Source: Semisulcospira habei (lineage: Eukaryota; Mollusca; Gastropoda; Semisulcospiridae). Taken from it: 64,000 bases of DNA. The stretch spans positions 206,935,303-206,999,302 of the forward strand of contig BTPG01000005.1 of assembly GCA_036245525.1 (NCBI GenBank). The letters run 5' to 3'. Under the pieces are notes generated by a model. That model was not told the DNA's origin, ran no database searches, and saw only the letters and a program-made list of their open reading frames with translations. The stretch's first letter is position 1; each line of letters begins with the position of its first letter. A program made the translations under genes and the position numbers. Below are positions 31,968-43,598 of the stretch, piece after piece.

Positions 31968-33436
31968 TGTAACGACACGGATGTTTTTCCCCTTCTTTTG
32001 TAGGGGAGTTAAATTTAGAGGGGTGACAGGCTTTAGTTAGTCACCGGACGTAAGGGTAGCATAGGTGAGTTATTTGGCCTTTACACGAGGAATCGCTGCC
32101 GTACGAGTCGAGGGTCGGCGTGACGCACGTGATCGCTCAGTCTGCGCGATCGGGTGGTTCTTGTTTCACGTGTTTAACATCGAACATTTAACTGAGCGCA
32201 TTTTTGCTAAGCCGTACGATATCCAAATTGTTATTCAGTCGATTTCCAACAGCGAACGAAACATCAGTCTGCGAGGGAGGGCGTTCAGGCGTGGTTCTCC
32301 ATTTGCTGAAGCCCTCAAGCGGTTGTGCCGTTCTTCTGTAGCGGTCCCGGATACGGCTCTGGTCGCTCCGGAGTCGGTGCCCTGGGAAGGAGAGAGAGAG
32401 AAGAGCTGCGACGACTTAACCCCTGGCTTGTCTTGTCTTTGTTTGTCTTTGTCCCAGCCGGGGCGTCTTCACGGTGACATGCATCCAACGGTCTAAACAT
32501 CCAAAAACCTAAAGATCTAAAGAACTAACTGGCTAAGGCCGCCCCCGTGCTGTGCGGAAGCCCTGGATGGTTCGTTGTGAGAGTGGAGGCTGGCTGTGTC
32601 ACTCCGCCTTGTGGGTCTACGACGCCGTACCTGAGCGCTGTTGCGTTTAGGCAGGTCGGGTCGCCCCATTTAGTAGTTTCTAACTTATTTAAGTAAAGTC
32701 TTGTTTATTTGTAAACTTGTAAAGGACGTTGTGAGATTGATTTCATCTCCTCGTAGTGACAATGTTGTGAGAGGAGCTTTGTGGCAGTGACAGAAAGATT
32801 TTGAAATATTGTATTATTTAAAAGCAGCCATGTATTTCGAAAGACCTTATCGCGGAAGCAAGAGCGTTGCGCTGAGCTGAGCCTGACGGTTGTGCTTCCG
32901 GGGAGAAGGTCCAGTGACTTGTGAACTATATCGAGTTTGCTCAACTTTCATTTGTGCTTTATTAAGGGTATTTGTTTCATTATATATTTGATATTGTGTA
33001 TTCTGAAATATTGTGTTGTTTAAATGAGCCATGTACTATGAAGGTCTTTATTGCGGAAGCGAGAGCAATAATTTAATTTGAGCTTGTCGTTCGTACCCCC
33101 GCTGAGGAGACTCAGTTGCGTGTGAATTATATTCGTTTTTCTCAGTTTTCATTTGTATTTTATAAAGGATATTTCTTTTATTATATATTTGTTGTTTTAT
33201 ATTATTGTGTATAATGGATATTCGGGGTGGGGAGTTTGGACGTGTGTGTGTGTGTGTGTGTGAATGTGATGTGTGGGTGCGTGGTTAGGATTGAGTGAGG
33301 ATATTTTGGATTATTGTTAGTTTTATATGTAATAAACGTTGTCGTTATTGTTCCTCTGGTATTTGTGTTAGGATTGGGTTGGTTGTTCTCGAGTGGTAGC
33401 GCTCATAGTTCGTGCCCCGGAAGCGGGGTCGTGACA
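31968..33436 (+). repeat. 5' LTR
   Basis: The 1469-bp repeat has TG...CA ends inside imperfect inverted termini TGTAACGAC/GTCGTGACA. Its last ~744 bp match the 3' LTR piece at 35835-36786 once the MITE there is removed. CAATAATTTAATTTGAGC-type and AATAAACGTTG segments near 33335 may belong to the R/U5 region. Confidence 0.82.
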
Positions 33437-33465
33437 TTTTGGTGGCAGCGGTGGGATCGAAATTG
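33437..33465 (+). other. Putative primer-binding site
   Basis: TTTTGGTGGCAGCGGTGGGA directly follows the 5' LTR, the expected position for a tRNA primer site. The tRNA was not assigned. Confidence 0.5.
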
Positions 33466-33821
33466 TTAGGGGGGGGGGGGGGTAGTTGGTGGATCGTTAG
33501 GTTAGATTAGGTTAGTACCCCGAGCCGAGGTTAGTGTTTTGTTTCTTCGTTGTCGAGAGTTTCGCGTGAGTGACTAGGCGGGCGGTTGGTCGGGGGTGAG
33601 GGAGTATTGCTCTAGGGATCATACCCCGAGCAGTGCGAAACGGGGGGTTGTTGTAAATCTGCTCCCAAGGCCTGGGCAACAGCGGACCCTCCGGCTCCGT
33701 CTTCCGTTTGTTTTTGTCGTTCATTTGATTGTCTTGTCTTAAGTGTTGCGTGTTGGGTGCTTTTGTTGTTCAGTGTTTTTCCCTCTCTTTGAGTGGCCGC
33801 AGGACACCGTCTCCGGGAACA

Positions 33822-35069
33822 ATGCTGACCAGAGCCGGCGATCGTAGGGCTGTGAAGGAACAGGCACAGGGGGCTGAGGCATCGCCCGACTCGTTGACTG
33901 CTGGAAACACTCCGCCGCGTCCGACTATTGCGGCAGTGAGTACGCCTTCCTTCCAAAATCCTCGTATGGCGGAATTGTTATCGCCAGTAGAGGCCAAAGG
34001 TTCGGTAGGACTAGGCGGGTCTGACCCCTATGTTAGATACGGGGATTTGGGGATAAGCATGGGATTGACGGACGCAGTGTTAGCCAACTTTGTGATGGAG
34101 TCTGTTAGTAAAGACCAGGAGTCTGTTAGGAAAGACCAGGACATGAGGTTACTAGAGAGGAAATTCGAAGCTGAACGAGAACAAAGAGAGTTAGATCGTA
34201 GGGTTGAACGAGAACGAAGAGAGTTAGATCGTAGGGAAAGGGCTGAAGAAAGGCCAAATAATAGAGAAAGATTTCAAGCCCAGCTAGAAGAAGAAAGAAG
34301 GGCTAGAGAACAGATGTTAACACAGCAAAGTCAGCGTAGCCAGTCAGATGGGTATCTCGTCAGACTTTTACCTTTTGATGGGAAAGAAGACATAGAGAGC
34401 TACCTTCAGCACTTTGAGCAGATAGACGAGACTCAAGGGTGGAGAAGGGAAATCTGGTCCGCTAGATTATCACCTTTACTGTCAGGGGAAACTAGAGAGA
34501 CGTACTTGAAGCAGAGTCCAGAGCAAGCCCAAGATTTCAGTGTCGTTAGGGATGCGCTACTGAAACGTTTTCGGAGGGACGCTGAGTATTACCGCAAACA
34601 GTTCAGGGATGTACGTAAGGAGGGTGCTGAAACTTTTCCCCAGTTTCTGAGTAGGTTACACACTCTAGTAAAGAGATGGTTTTCGTTAGCCAGGATGTAG
34701 AATGTAGTTGACGTGTTGGATGCTTTCATCACGGAGCTACTATATTCTGTCATGAGTCCGGAGTTAGAGTTATTCGTGAGAGAACGACTTCCCGAGAGCG
34801 GTGGAAAGGCGGCAAAGTTAGCTCAGCCACATAGACGCTAAGAGGGCAGTGACTAGGAGAACTGTGTTGGGGGCGGGGAGGGGGGGGGGGTACCACCTAG
34901 AGAGGGACCCAGACCCAACGACCCGTCTGTTAAGGTAGATAAACTGTCTGGTGGAAGTAAGAAGGAGGAGGCTAAACCAAAAGAGAGTCAGGGAGGAGGC
35001 CGGCAAATTTAGTGTTACAGGTGTGGGGAAAAGGGACACGTAGCGAGGCAGTGTAGACAGCCAAACCCT
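33822..35069 (+). pseudogene. Gag-like region with stops and zinc knuckle
   Basis: Open from MLTRAGDRRA (33822) to a TAG at 34698-34700. It includes a long charged segment rich in RERRELDRR (predicted coiled coil) and a capsid-like part (LPFDGKEDIESYLQHFEQ, WSARLSPLLSGETRE, LLKRF). The same frame continues after the TAG (VVDVLDAFITELLY) to a TAA near 34839. A CCHC zinc knuckle (C-Y-R-C-G-E-K-G-H-V-A-R-Q-C) is at 35013-35054, directly after another TAG. The order matches Ty3/Gypsy Gag. It is non-functional because of the stops. Confidence 0.8.
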
Positions 35070-35834
35070 TTGAATCAGGTGACCGTAAGCCCAAACGCCA
35101 GTTTAATTCAGGGAGAACTCATTAGCACCACCGTCAGTAGCATTCAGCCGTACAACCCTTGGAGTGCAGGGCAACTCAAAGGGAATCCTGTTAGAATCAT
35201 GAGGGATACGGTGGCCGAGATGGGAGCGGTAGCATCCCGATGGGTGCACCCTGAAGATCTGACAGGTGAAATCGAAGTGGTGTTGGCTGATCCATTCAAG
35301 GCGGGGGAGTACCCCACTGCTTTTGTAGAGGTAGACTCACAGTTTGTGAAGGGGTCTGTAGAATTGATTGTCATCGAAGATTCTATCCCTGACATCATAC
35401 TAGGTAACTGGGTAGTCTTCAAAAAAGGGCAGCGTAGTCCCGTAGCTGTAGATGGGAAGGCATGTGCCGTAGCTGCTGCTATACAAACCCGAGCTCAAGT
35501 GAGGGCAGAAGAACCGGTAGCCATTCCAGAATCGCTAAAGTTAGATATTGACTCCGCGTGTGATCGTTTGCAGGAGAGAGTGTGCGTAGCTACCGCCGTA
35601 GTGATAGAAGAAGGCGAAGAATGGGAAGATGTATCCGTTGTTGACAACTTGCCGACAGTGACGTTGACAGCAGTTGAAACACCCAGAGACGTTCATTTAG
35701 ATCCTGAGTGTCCAGACGTACACCAGGACATTAGAGACTTGGTTGAGCAGTACGCGGACACTTTTACAGACTTACCGCTGCGCACTACGTTAGACGATTG
35801 CGAGATACGGCTCGAAGATGACAGACAGGTTTAC
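35070..35834 (+). pseudogene. Protease-to-RT linker remnant of pol
   Basis: An open frame encodes a retropepsin-like region: RDTVAEMGAVASRWV where D(S/T)GA would be expected, then VEVDSQFVKGSVELIVIEDS and DIILGNWVV. The predicted active-site DTG has been altered to DTV. It then reaches DLVEQYADTFTDLP, the usual lead-in to RT, before running into LTR sequence at GTAAAGTC. RT and everything after it are deleted. Confidence 0.7.
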
Positions 35835-36786
35835 GTAAAGTCTTGTTTATTTGTAAACTTGTAAAGGGCGTTGTGAGATTGATTTCATCTCCTCGTCATT
35901 AGTGACAATGTTGTGAGAGGAGCTTTGTGGCAGTGACAGAAAGATTTTGAAATATTGTATTATTTAAAAGCAGCCATGTATTTCGAAAGACTTTATTGCG
36001 GACGCAATAGCGTCGAGCTGAGCTGAGCTTGACGGTTGTGCTTCCGGCGAGAAGGTCCAGTGACTTGTGAACTATATCGAGTTTACTCAACTTTCATTTG
36101 TGCTTTATTAAGGTATTTGTTTCATTATATATTTGATTATGTGTATTCTGAAATATTGTGTTATTTAATTCATTCTACCCCAACACCGAAATCCTTAAAT
36201 TTTGCCGTTGTCCTCTGAAGCGGACTGCATTGCAGTGCAGGACACAGATCGACCATGATAGTTCAAGGGTGATGCCAGAATAGCTTGGCGCCTATGGGCG
36301 CCAAGCTATTCTGGCATCACCCTTGAACTGTCATGGCCGATCCTTATCTTCCTGTTGTGTGTCTGGGGTAGAACGAGTTAAATGAGCCATGTACTATGAA
36401 GGTCTTTATTGCGGAAGCGAGAGCAATAATTTAATTTGAGCTTGTCGTTCGTACTCCCGCTGAGGAGACTCAGTTGCGTGTGAATTATATTCGTTTTTCT
36501 CCGTTTTCATTTGTATTTTATTAAGGATATTTTTTTATTATATATTTGCTGTTCTGTATTATTGACCGTTAAAAATGGATATTCGGGGTGGCGAGTTTGG
36601 ACGTGTGTGTGTGTGAATGTGATGTGTGGGTGCTTGGTTAGGATTGAGTGAGGATATTTTTGATTATTGTTAGTTTTATATGTAATAAATGTTGTTGTAA
36701 TAGTTCCTCTGGTGTTTGTGTTAGGATTGGGTTGGTTGTTCTCGAATGGTAGTGCTCATAGTTCGTGCCCCGGAAGCGGGGTCGTG
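35835..36786 (+). repeat. 5'-truncated 3' LTR carrying a MITE
   Basis: Begins at GTAAAGTCTTGTTTATTTG, equivalent to 32694, and ends GTCGTGAC(G). The junction with pol lies in the shared GTAAAGTC, suggesting a microhomology deletion. A TTAA MITE interrupts it at 36165-36381. Confidence 0.8.
36165..36381. mobile_element. TTAA MITE inserted in the 3' LTR
   Basis: TTAA at 36165-36168 and 36378-36381 flank 209 bp whose ends are TTCATTCTACCCCA and the complement of TGGGGTAGAACGAG. The core (36247-36342) is the GGCGCC palindrome. The 5' LTR has a single TTAA (33020-33023) in the same context (TTGTTTAAATGAGCC), i.e. an empty site. Confidence 0.9.
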
Positions 36787-36983
36787 ACGGGTACGATACG
36801 TCCGACTTGTTATTTCCGACGGCTTCAGGAAATTAAATTCAGCCATTATGCAGGACAACCAAGCTGTTGTTTTTCTCTACAGCTCAAGCGATATCAACAA
36901 GTTTACCTCAGAAGAATAGAACATTCAGATAACGCACCTCGCCAATACAGTTTACCTACCTCTCAGCTGTCGTGGATCATCAC

Positions 36984-37220
36984 TTAACCCCTTCACTGCC
37001 GAGAAAAAAGTGATGACAAGATCCAGCTGCAAGAGACACAGATCCTCATGAGCCCCCGCGACTGCCGTAAGTTAGTGCGCATGCGAAGGCTTATGTGGAT
37101 CTATACCTCTTGCTGAGACCAATGTGTGTCCATACCTCTTGGGCGGTTTTGGCTTTGGGCCGTTAAACAAACAAAAAAATTCAGAAACGACAATGTACAT
37201 GTACAGCGCGAGGGAAGGGG
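36984..37220. mobile_element. TTAA MITE, subfamily 2 (L2)
   Basis: TTAACCCCTTCACTGCCGAG at the left; the first right terminus is GGGAAGGGGTAAA, with TTAA mutated. The hairpin is CATGAGCCCCCGCGACTGCC. Confidence 0.65.
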
Positions 37221-37545
37221 TAAAAGCGATCAGACAATGTACGTGTACAGCGCGAGGGAAGGGGTAAAAGCGATCAGACAATGTACATGTACAGCGCGAG
37301 GGAAGGGGTAAAAGCGATCAGACAATGTACGTGTACAGCGCGAGGGAAGGGGTAAAAGCGATCAGACAATGTACGTGTACAGCGCGAGGGAAGGGGTAAA
37401 AGTGATCAGACAATGTACGTGTACAGCGCGAGGGAAGGGGTTAAAGTGATCAGACAATGTACATGTACAGCGCGAGGGAAGGGGTTAAAGTGATCAGACA
37501 ATGTACATGTACAGCGCGAGGGAAGGGGTAAAAGTGATCAGACCA
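37191..37545. repeat. 44-bp tandem array (8 units)
   Basis: Same unit as at 23809 with GTACATGTAC/GTACGTGTAC variants. Confidence 0.93.
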
Positions 37546-38449
37546 TACCGGTTTAGACTGACGCCATCAGGACTACAACCAAATTTCCCAGTAGACAATG
37601 GTCCACGGGCCGATGTGGGCCGCACTGGACTGGCGCACGGCTGTGTGAGGGCCCACCGCGGCCGACGTCGGCCTGGGGGTCTTTTGCGTATTGTGCTGGG
37701 CGTATCTTGCATTGACATTATATCCATTTCCACGTGCAAAATCAGTCGTTTCGCTTTGGTGCTTGATCAGATGCTTTGAGGAATCATTTGCGAGACAGAG
37801 GAACACTTTTTCTCCAACTGTGTTCTCCAAACCACAGTTCATCTACCGCCTTAAGTAAGGTAAGTTTGCGAAGAATATGTTATTCCACTCAGAATATATT
37901 GATAAAAATCGATGTAAGAATCATTGAGCAAACAAACTCACGAAACATTTTCAATTGTCGCATTATTTATTTTCTAATTTAGCATCCGTCTTTCCACTTG
38001 AAGAAAAGTATCAGGGAAGTAGTGGACCGCTGTTCACGTGAAGACCAAGCAAATATTATGGACAAAAATGGTTATGATTCATCCCGCAACTTGTTTTTAA
38101 TCTATTGACTTTGAATTGTGTTGAGTTCGTTTTCCTATTTCGCTTCACAAACTCAAATAGTTATAGCCCAAGTTATTTTTCACATTACAGTTAAAAACAT
38201 GCGCGCTGGACTGTGATTTTGAACCTTACGACTCCATGCCGTAATGTCGGCGCCATGCTAATCTGGCACTGCCTTTGATTTATCATGGTCGATCCATTTC
38301 CTGCAACTAGTGCATAGATGACGCCTCCAAAATTTGGGAAATACGGCAAACGGAGGGAGGCCTCAATATTCGTTGGGGAACGCACACATACTTTTTAAAT
38401 GGCTTTTTTTTTTCGCCACTGTGTTTGGTGCTGTTTTTAAGTCCCTTCA

Positions 38450-38935
<486 letters not shown>

Positions 38936-39099
38936 ATTTTGGATATAGCTAGTTTAAAGAAAGACATTGGATGAGTTTGTTAGCCAGCTTTGTATCCTTT
39001 GAATTTCTTAGTAAAAAATAATTCTTTTCAGAAAAAAAATTAAAACACTAAAAAAATTGACTTCTACAGAAAGTCAGACAGAGGCGGTGACGTAAACGT

Positions 39100-39865
39100 G
39101 GCAACTCCGTCATCATCTTGTATTGCACTTTTCCATTCCCTTTTTTTTTTCTGTAACTGTCGGATTTTTTGAGTGACCAGCTCTCACTTGATACACTGTT
39201 AGTATGAGTGTCTGTACACCTTTTTTTTCCCATGGCCACAGCTCTCTTTTGGCTGTTGGTGGTAGAAAGATGTGAGGGAGTGCGTGGGCATGAAACGCTG
39301 CTAGACACAAACGTATTGTCAGAAACTTACATTGTTTGTCGTTGCTCTTTGTCAGAGAAAACACGTAATATGTAATACATATCAACATCACCAAGAAAAT
39401 TTGGATTTAAAACCGACTTAAATCTTCGTTTGAAATTGTAATAAACAAAATGACAATAAAATTGTCCTTGCTGTGACCTTGACCTCGAAGCAGAAGGCGT
39501 AACATTTGTTGAAACTAAACTTTGAAGTAATGCGCCAATTCATGCACAATCTTAAATAAAGTGGTCTAAATATGATAAAGAAAACATTAAAAGAATCACC
39601 AGGAAACAGAATGGCTTTAAATCGGTCTAACAGTTTTCAGGAAATTGCCTAAAAATACAGTCAATGTAGGAACCACTGTGACCTTGACCTTGACCTTGAC
39701 CTTGAAGTAAAAAACACAAGTGTGACTTATCATGTTCTTTGTGTTATAACAGATATCACATGAACCACCAGGAAGCAGGTTTGAAGGGCGCTTTAGAGAA
39801 AATGTTGTTGAAGCAGATTAAGTCCATATATTTAATAGATGCAGGCCGCGACCTTGACATTCATG
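39100..39865. other. Repeat-derived, no gene
   Basis: 39113-39250 matches 22312-22452 (CATCTTGTATTGCACTTTTC, GTTAGTATGAGTGTCTGTA). 39470-39860 is rich in TGACCTTGACC, with four hexamer steps at 39681-39706. No coding sequence is recognised. Confidence 0.5.
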
Positions 39866-40122
39866 TTAGACATGCTGCCTTTAAATATCACAGTCCATCT
39901 GGTTAAGACTGTTTACTAAGTACAGTTGGAATCGACCAAGAATATTGATTCTAGAAACAGTCTGTAAAACATTGTTGTTGTTGTTGAGAAAAGAGATTTT
40001 TAAAAAGATACTAACAGTCGACAGGAAACATTCATTACTCAAACAAATATAGATTAGCTAGAAAACAACACTGAACAGGAAAGCCTGGGATGGAGAGCAA
40101 TAAGATGAATACTGCGGGGTTC

Positions 40123-40355
40123 TTAACCCCTTCACTGCCGAGAACAAGTCAACGCGATCCGACTGCAAGAGGCATAGATACTCATGAGCCCCCGCGACTG
40201 CGGTAAGTTAGTGCGACTGCGGGGGCTCATGAGGATCTATGCCTCTCGCTGACACTATTTGGAATCCATGTGCCTGGGCCATATCGGGTTTTTGGTGTCG
40301 AGTTAACGAAGACTGCAGAAACACAGTCTGCATCAGCTGGTACTGAAAGGGTTAA
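40123..40355. mobile_element. TTAA MITE, subfamily 1 (L3)
   Basis: TTAACCCCTTCACTGCCGAG to GGTACTGAAAGGGTTAA, with the CATGAGCCCCCGCGACTGCG hairpin. 233 bp. Confidence 0.75.
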
Positions 40356-40575
40356 CCCATATCATACTGAGGCTGAAAGCTTCAAATGTGTACACTGCCA
40401 TATGCAAGCTACATTATAGTACTTACAGATAAGGATGTAGACCAATGGCTTTAGTTCAAGGGTAGTGGCAGAATAGCTTGGCGCCTCTAGGCGCCAAGCT
40501 ATTCTGGCACTACCCTGGAACTATTTTAGTCAAACTTATTTCACACACTGGCGTATTCCGAATGATAAGGGTTGA
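40352..40575. mobile_element. TTAA element with GGCGCC palindrome core (L3)
   Basis: Shares TTAA 40352-40355 with the preceding MITE. The right end is mutated to TTGA. The core hairpin GTTCAAGGGTAGTGGCAGAA.../GGCACTACCCTGGAAC meets at TTGGCGCC-tcta-GGCGCCAA. Confidence 0.65.
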
Positions 40576-41094
40576 ACACTGCCTCTAGATATTAATATTT
40601 GTTCCAGAGGTTTTTGCATTTTCTGTCATCAAGTTACAGAATATAAATCAAAATACTGAACCCAATGGTTGCATGATTAGCTTGGTGCCTGTAGTGGTGC
40701 TAAGTTATTCGAGTACTACCCCACAGCAGTTTAGATTGATCATATCATTCGCGCCATAAATATAGTGTCATGCAACACTGAAAGTGAAGCGCTGCCCTTT
40801 GAAAGCAAAAGACGGCAGGTCCATTTTTGTGAAAACTGAAGCATCATTTTCATACTATCACAAATAAAATATCGCTTTTCACCATAATGGGCTTGCTCTG
40901 CTTTGCCTCAAGTGAAAGGGCGGGATACGGCTGAGTTGTTATTTCCGACTTCAGGAAATTAAATTCAGCGATTATGGAGTGTTTTCTCTACAGCTCAAGC
41001 GATATCAACAAGTTTAGTTCAGAAGAACGGAACATTCAGATAACGCACTTCGTCAGTACAGTTTGGCTACCTCTCAGCTGTTTAGGATCATCAC

Positions 41095-41314
41095 TTAACC
41101 CCTTCACTGCAGAGAAAAAAGTGAACAAGATCCAACTGCACGAGACACAGATCCTCAAGAGCCCCCGCGACTGCCGGGGGCTCATGTGGATCTATGCCTC
41201 TTGCTGAGACCAATTTGTGTCCATGCCTCTTGGGCGGTTTTGGCTTGTGGTCTTTGAACGAAAAAATATTTCAGAAACGACAATGTACATGTACAGCGCG
41301 AGGGAAGGGGTTAA
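41095..41314. mobile_element. TTAA MITE, subfamily 2 (L3)
   Basis: TTAACCCCTTCACTGCAGAG at the left; GCGCGAGGGAAGGGGTTAA at the right. The inner hairpin is partly deleted (GCCCCCGCGACTGCCGGGGGC). Confidence 0.7.
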
Positions 41315-41715
41315 AGTGATCAGACAATGTACATGTACAGCGCGAGGGAAGGGGTTAAAGTGATCAGACAATGTACATGTACAGCGCGAGGGAAGGGGTT
41401 AAAGTGATCAGACAATGTACATGTACAGCGCGAGGGAAGGGGTTAAAGTGATCAGACAATGTACATGTACAGCGCGAGGGAAGGGGTTAAAGTGATCAGA
41501 CAATGTACATGTACAGCGCGAGGGAAGGGGTTAAAGTGATCAGACAATGTACATGTACAGCGCGAGGGAAGGGGTTAAAGTGATCAGACAATGTACATGT
41601 ACAGCGCGAGGGAAGGGGTTAAAGTGATCAGACAATGTACATGTACAGCGCGAGGGAAGGGGTTAAAGTGATCAGACAATGTACATGTACAGCGCGAGGG
41701 AAGGGGTAAAAGCGA
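41281..41715. repeat. 44-bp tandem array (10 units)
   Basis: Very homogeneous: nine successive TTAA-containing units are essentially identical and the last has TAAA. It is more uniform than the L1 and L2 arrays. Confidence 0.95.
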
Positions 41716-41754
41716 TAAAACCATACCGGTTTAGACTGACGCCTTCAGGAGTAC

Positions 41755-42130
41755 AACCAAATTTCCCAGTAGACAAAGGCCCACGGGCCGACGTCGGCCG
41801 CACTGGGCCCGCGCACGACTGTGTGCGGCCCCACCGCGGCCGACGTCGGCCTGGGGGTCTTTTGCGTATTGTGTTGGGCGTATCTTGCATTGACATTCCA
41901 TTTCCCGGCACTCAGTGCAAAATCAGTCGTTGTCACGTTCAGGGCAACCGAATTTCCCAGTAGACAAAGGTCCACGGGCCGATGTGGGCCGCACTGGACT
42001 GGCGCACGACTGTGTGAGGGCCCACCGCGGCCGACGTCGGCCTGGCGGTCTTTTGCGTCTTCAGTGTTGGGCGTATCTTGCATTGACATTATATCCATGT
42101 CCACTCAGTGCAAAATCAGTCGTTTCGCTT
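41755..42130. repeat. Local ~190-bp tandem duplication of the GC-rich block
   Basis: AATTTCCCAGTAGACAAAGG...CACCGCGGCCGACGTCGGCC...TGCAAAATCAGTCGTT occurs at about 41758-41932 and again at 41950-42124. L1 and L2 have it once. Confidence 0.8.
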
Positions 42131-42578
42131 TGGTGCTTGATCAGATGCTTTGAGGAATCATTTGCGAGACACAGGAACACTTTTTCTCCAACTGTGTTTC
42201 CCAAACCACAATTCATCTACCGTCTTAAGTAAGGTAAGTTTGCGAAGAATATGTTATTCCACTCAGAAGATATTGATAAAAATCGATGTAAGCAAACGAA
42301 CTCACCAAACATTTTTCAATTGTCGCATTATTTATTTTCTAATTTAGCATACGTCTTTCCACTTGAAGGAAAGTATCAGGGGAGTAGTGAATCACTGTTT
42401 ACTTGAAAAGCAAGCAAATATTATGGATAAAAATAGTTATGATTCATCTCGCAACTTTTTTTTAATCTATTGAATTTGAATTGTGTTGAGTTTGTTTTCC
42501 CATTTCGATTGACAAACTCAAATGTTATAGCCTAAGTTTAGTTTTTTTTTCATCTCCACATTACAATTAAAAACGTGT

Positions 42579-42639
42579 GCTGCACTGTGATATTGAACCT
42601 CACGACTTTAGGCCGTAAGATCGAAAATCACGATCCAGC
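42579..42639. repeat. Short hairpin (L3 copy)
   Basis: GCTGCACTGTGATATTGAAC versus GAAAATCACGATCCAGC; equivalent of 24808-24867. Confidence 0.65.
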
Positions 42640-42683
42640 AAATACATTCAGAAAAAAATCCAATAATCTCTTTTCAGTTTACA

Positions 42684-42824
42684 GCTGGGTGGCTTGGTGG
42701 TAGAGCGTTCGCCTCTCGACCGAAAGGTCGAATCCAGCTTGGGTCAAAATTTGTTCAGATCCTGTTTCGGTGCCCCGTCTTAAAAATCACCTTCGTGGTG
42801 GACAAAAGCCCTAAACATTTTTTT
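42684..42824 (+). mobile_element. Short tRNA-related SINE with 13-bp target duplication
   Basis: Flanked by TTTTCAGTTTACA at 42671-42683 and 42825-42837. The 141-bp body starts GCTGGGTGGCTTGGTGGTAG (A-box-like GGCTTGGTGG), has GGTCGAATCCA (B-box-like) 27 bp further and ends in a T run. It is absent from the paralogous L1 position. Confidence 0.82.
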
Positions 42825-42944
42825 TTTCAGTTTACACACAGGAAATTTTATTTATTTATTTATTTTTACTTTTTTAAATTTTATTTTTGAACATTTTTCA
42901 GAACAGTGACATGAACACATACGGACCTCATACAATACAAGTAC

Positions 42945-43314
42945 GTTCATTGATTGATTGTACATTGCTTAACGTCCCGACAGCAACAAGACTTTTTCAG
43001 GACGTGCCTGCACTGCTTGTGAAAAAAAAAATATATTGAATGTATGTCGCCAGCCGGTCCAATACGTTAATAAACCTACGACATGGGGCCTAAAGACCAT
43101 TTAGCAACACACATCCAATATCAATAGCTACAGGCAGCGCAGACAGTAGGGAGAGTTTAAAAAAGACAAATACAGGTGAATGGACCAACGGTAGACAGAA
43201 ACACATGCCCCAGAATAGAAAGGAAACCCACCCTGTGGGGCTGACCAGGGTGACCCTGGGAACTAAAAAGTAGTTAACCCCAGCCAAGTCCCCCAGGGCA
43301 GACCCGGGTGGGGG
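42945..43314 (-). mobile_element. Retroposon with 11-bp target duplication and (CAAT)n tail
   Basis: AATACAAGTAC occurs at 42934-42944 and 43315-43325. L1 has the site unoccupied (TACAGTACAAGTACAACATA near 24945). On the minus strand the 370-bp insert ends GGACGTTAAGCAATGTACAA TCAATCAATG. There is no coding domain; it may be a SINE or a LINE 3' end. Confidence 0.78.
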
Positions 43315-43418
43315 AATACAAGTACAACATAAGTACAAAAGAAATACTAAAATCATATACAAACTGATAATAAACTAAGTTTAAAAACGATAAATTGATG
43401 CGTGGAGTGTTTGTGGAG

Positions 43419-43436
43419 AGAGAGAGAGAGAGAGAG
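43419..43436. repeat. Short (GA)n tract
   Basis: Nine GA units before a GGGTGGGTGGGTGGGG stretch. Confidence 0.85.
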
Positions 43437-43496
43437 GGGGTGGGTGGGTGGGGAAGAGACGTTTTTAGATAGACTTCAGCCGAAAAGTGTAGGCCC

Positions 43497-43598
<102 letters not shown>

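Larger units (their letters stand above)
31968..36786 (+). mobile_element. Degenerate Ty3/Gypsy-like LTR retrotransposon
   Basis: The insertion point is defined by the paralogue: L3 runs unbroken through this site. The 5' LTR (31968-33436) starts TGTAACGAC and ends GTCGTGACA. The internal part holds a gag region, a zinc knuckle and the start of pol. Most of pol (RT, RNase H, integrase) and the first ~725 bp of the 3' LTR are deleted. Flanks GGCAC and GGTAC may be a mutated 5-bp target duplication. It is non-autonomous and dead. Confidence 0.82.
36787..38300. repeat. Composite repeat locus L2, right part
   Basis: Resumes the L1/L3 sequence after the LTR element: ACGATACGTCCGACTTG, GACTTCAGGAAATT-like text, MITE subfamily 2 from TTAA 36984, the 44-bp array, the GC-rich block and, near 38206-38300, a hairpin fused by deletion to a right half of the GGCGCC palindrome. 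Confidence 0.75.
39866..42640. repeat. Composite repeat locus L3
   Basis: The most complete copy of the composite: MITE 40123-40355, palindrome element 40352-40575, CACTGCCTCTAGAT segment, MITE 41095-41314, the 44-bp array, a duplicated GC-rich block and the terminal hairpin at 42579-42639. It lacks the LTR insertion and so serves as the empty site for L2. Confidence 0.8.

Noticed and set aside
32065..32496. 143-codon open frame
   Set aside because: It lies inside the 5' LTR and has no recognisable domain.
42684..42760. Possible functional tRNA gene
   Set aside because: A- and B-box-like motifs are present, but the sequence does not fold into a full cloverleaf by eye and is flanked by a retroposon target duplication with a tail, so a SINE is the better call.
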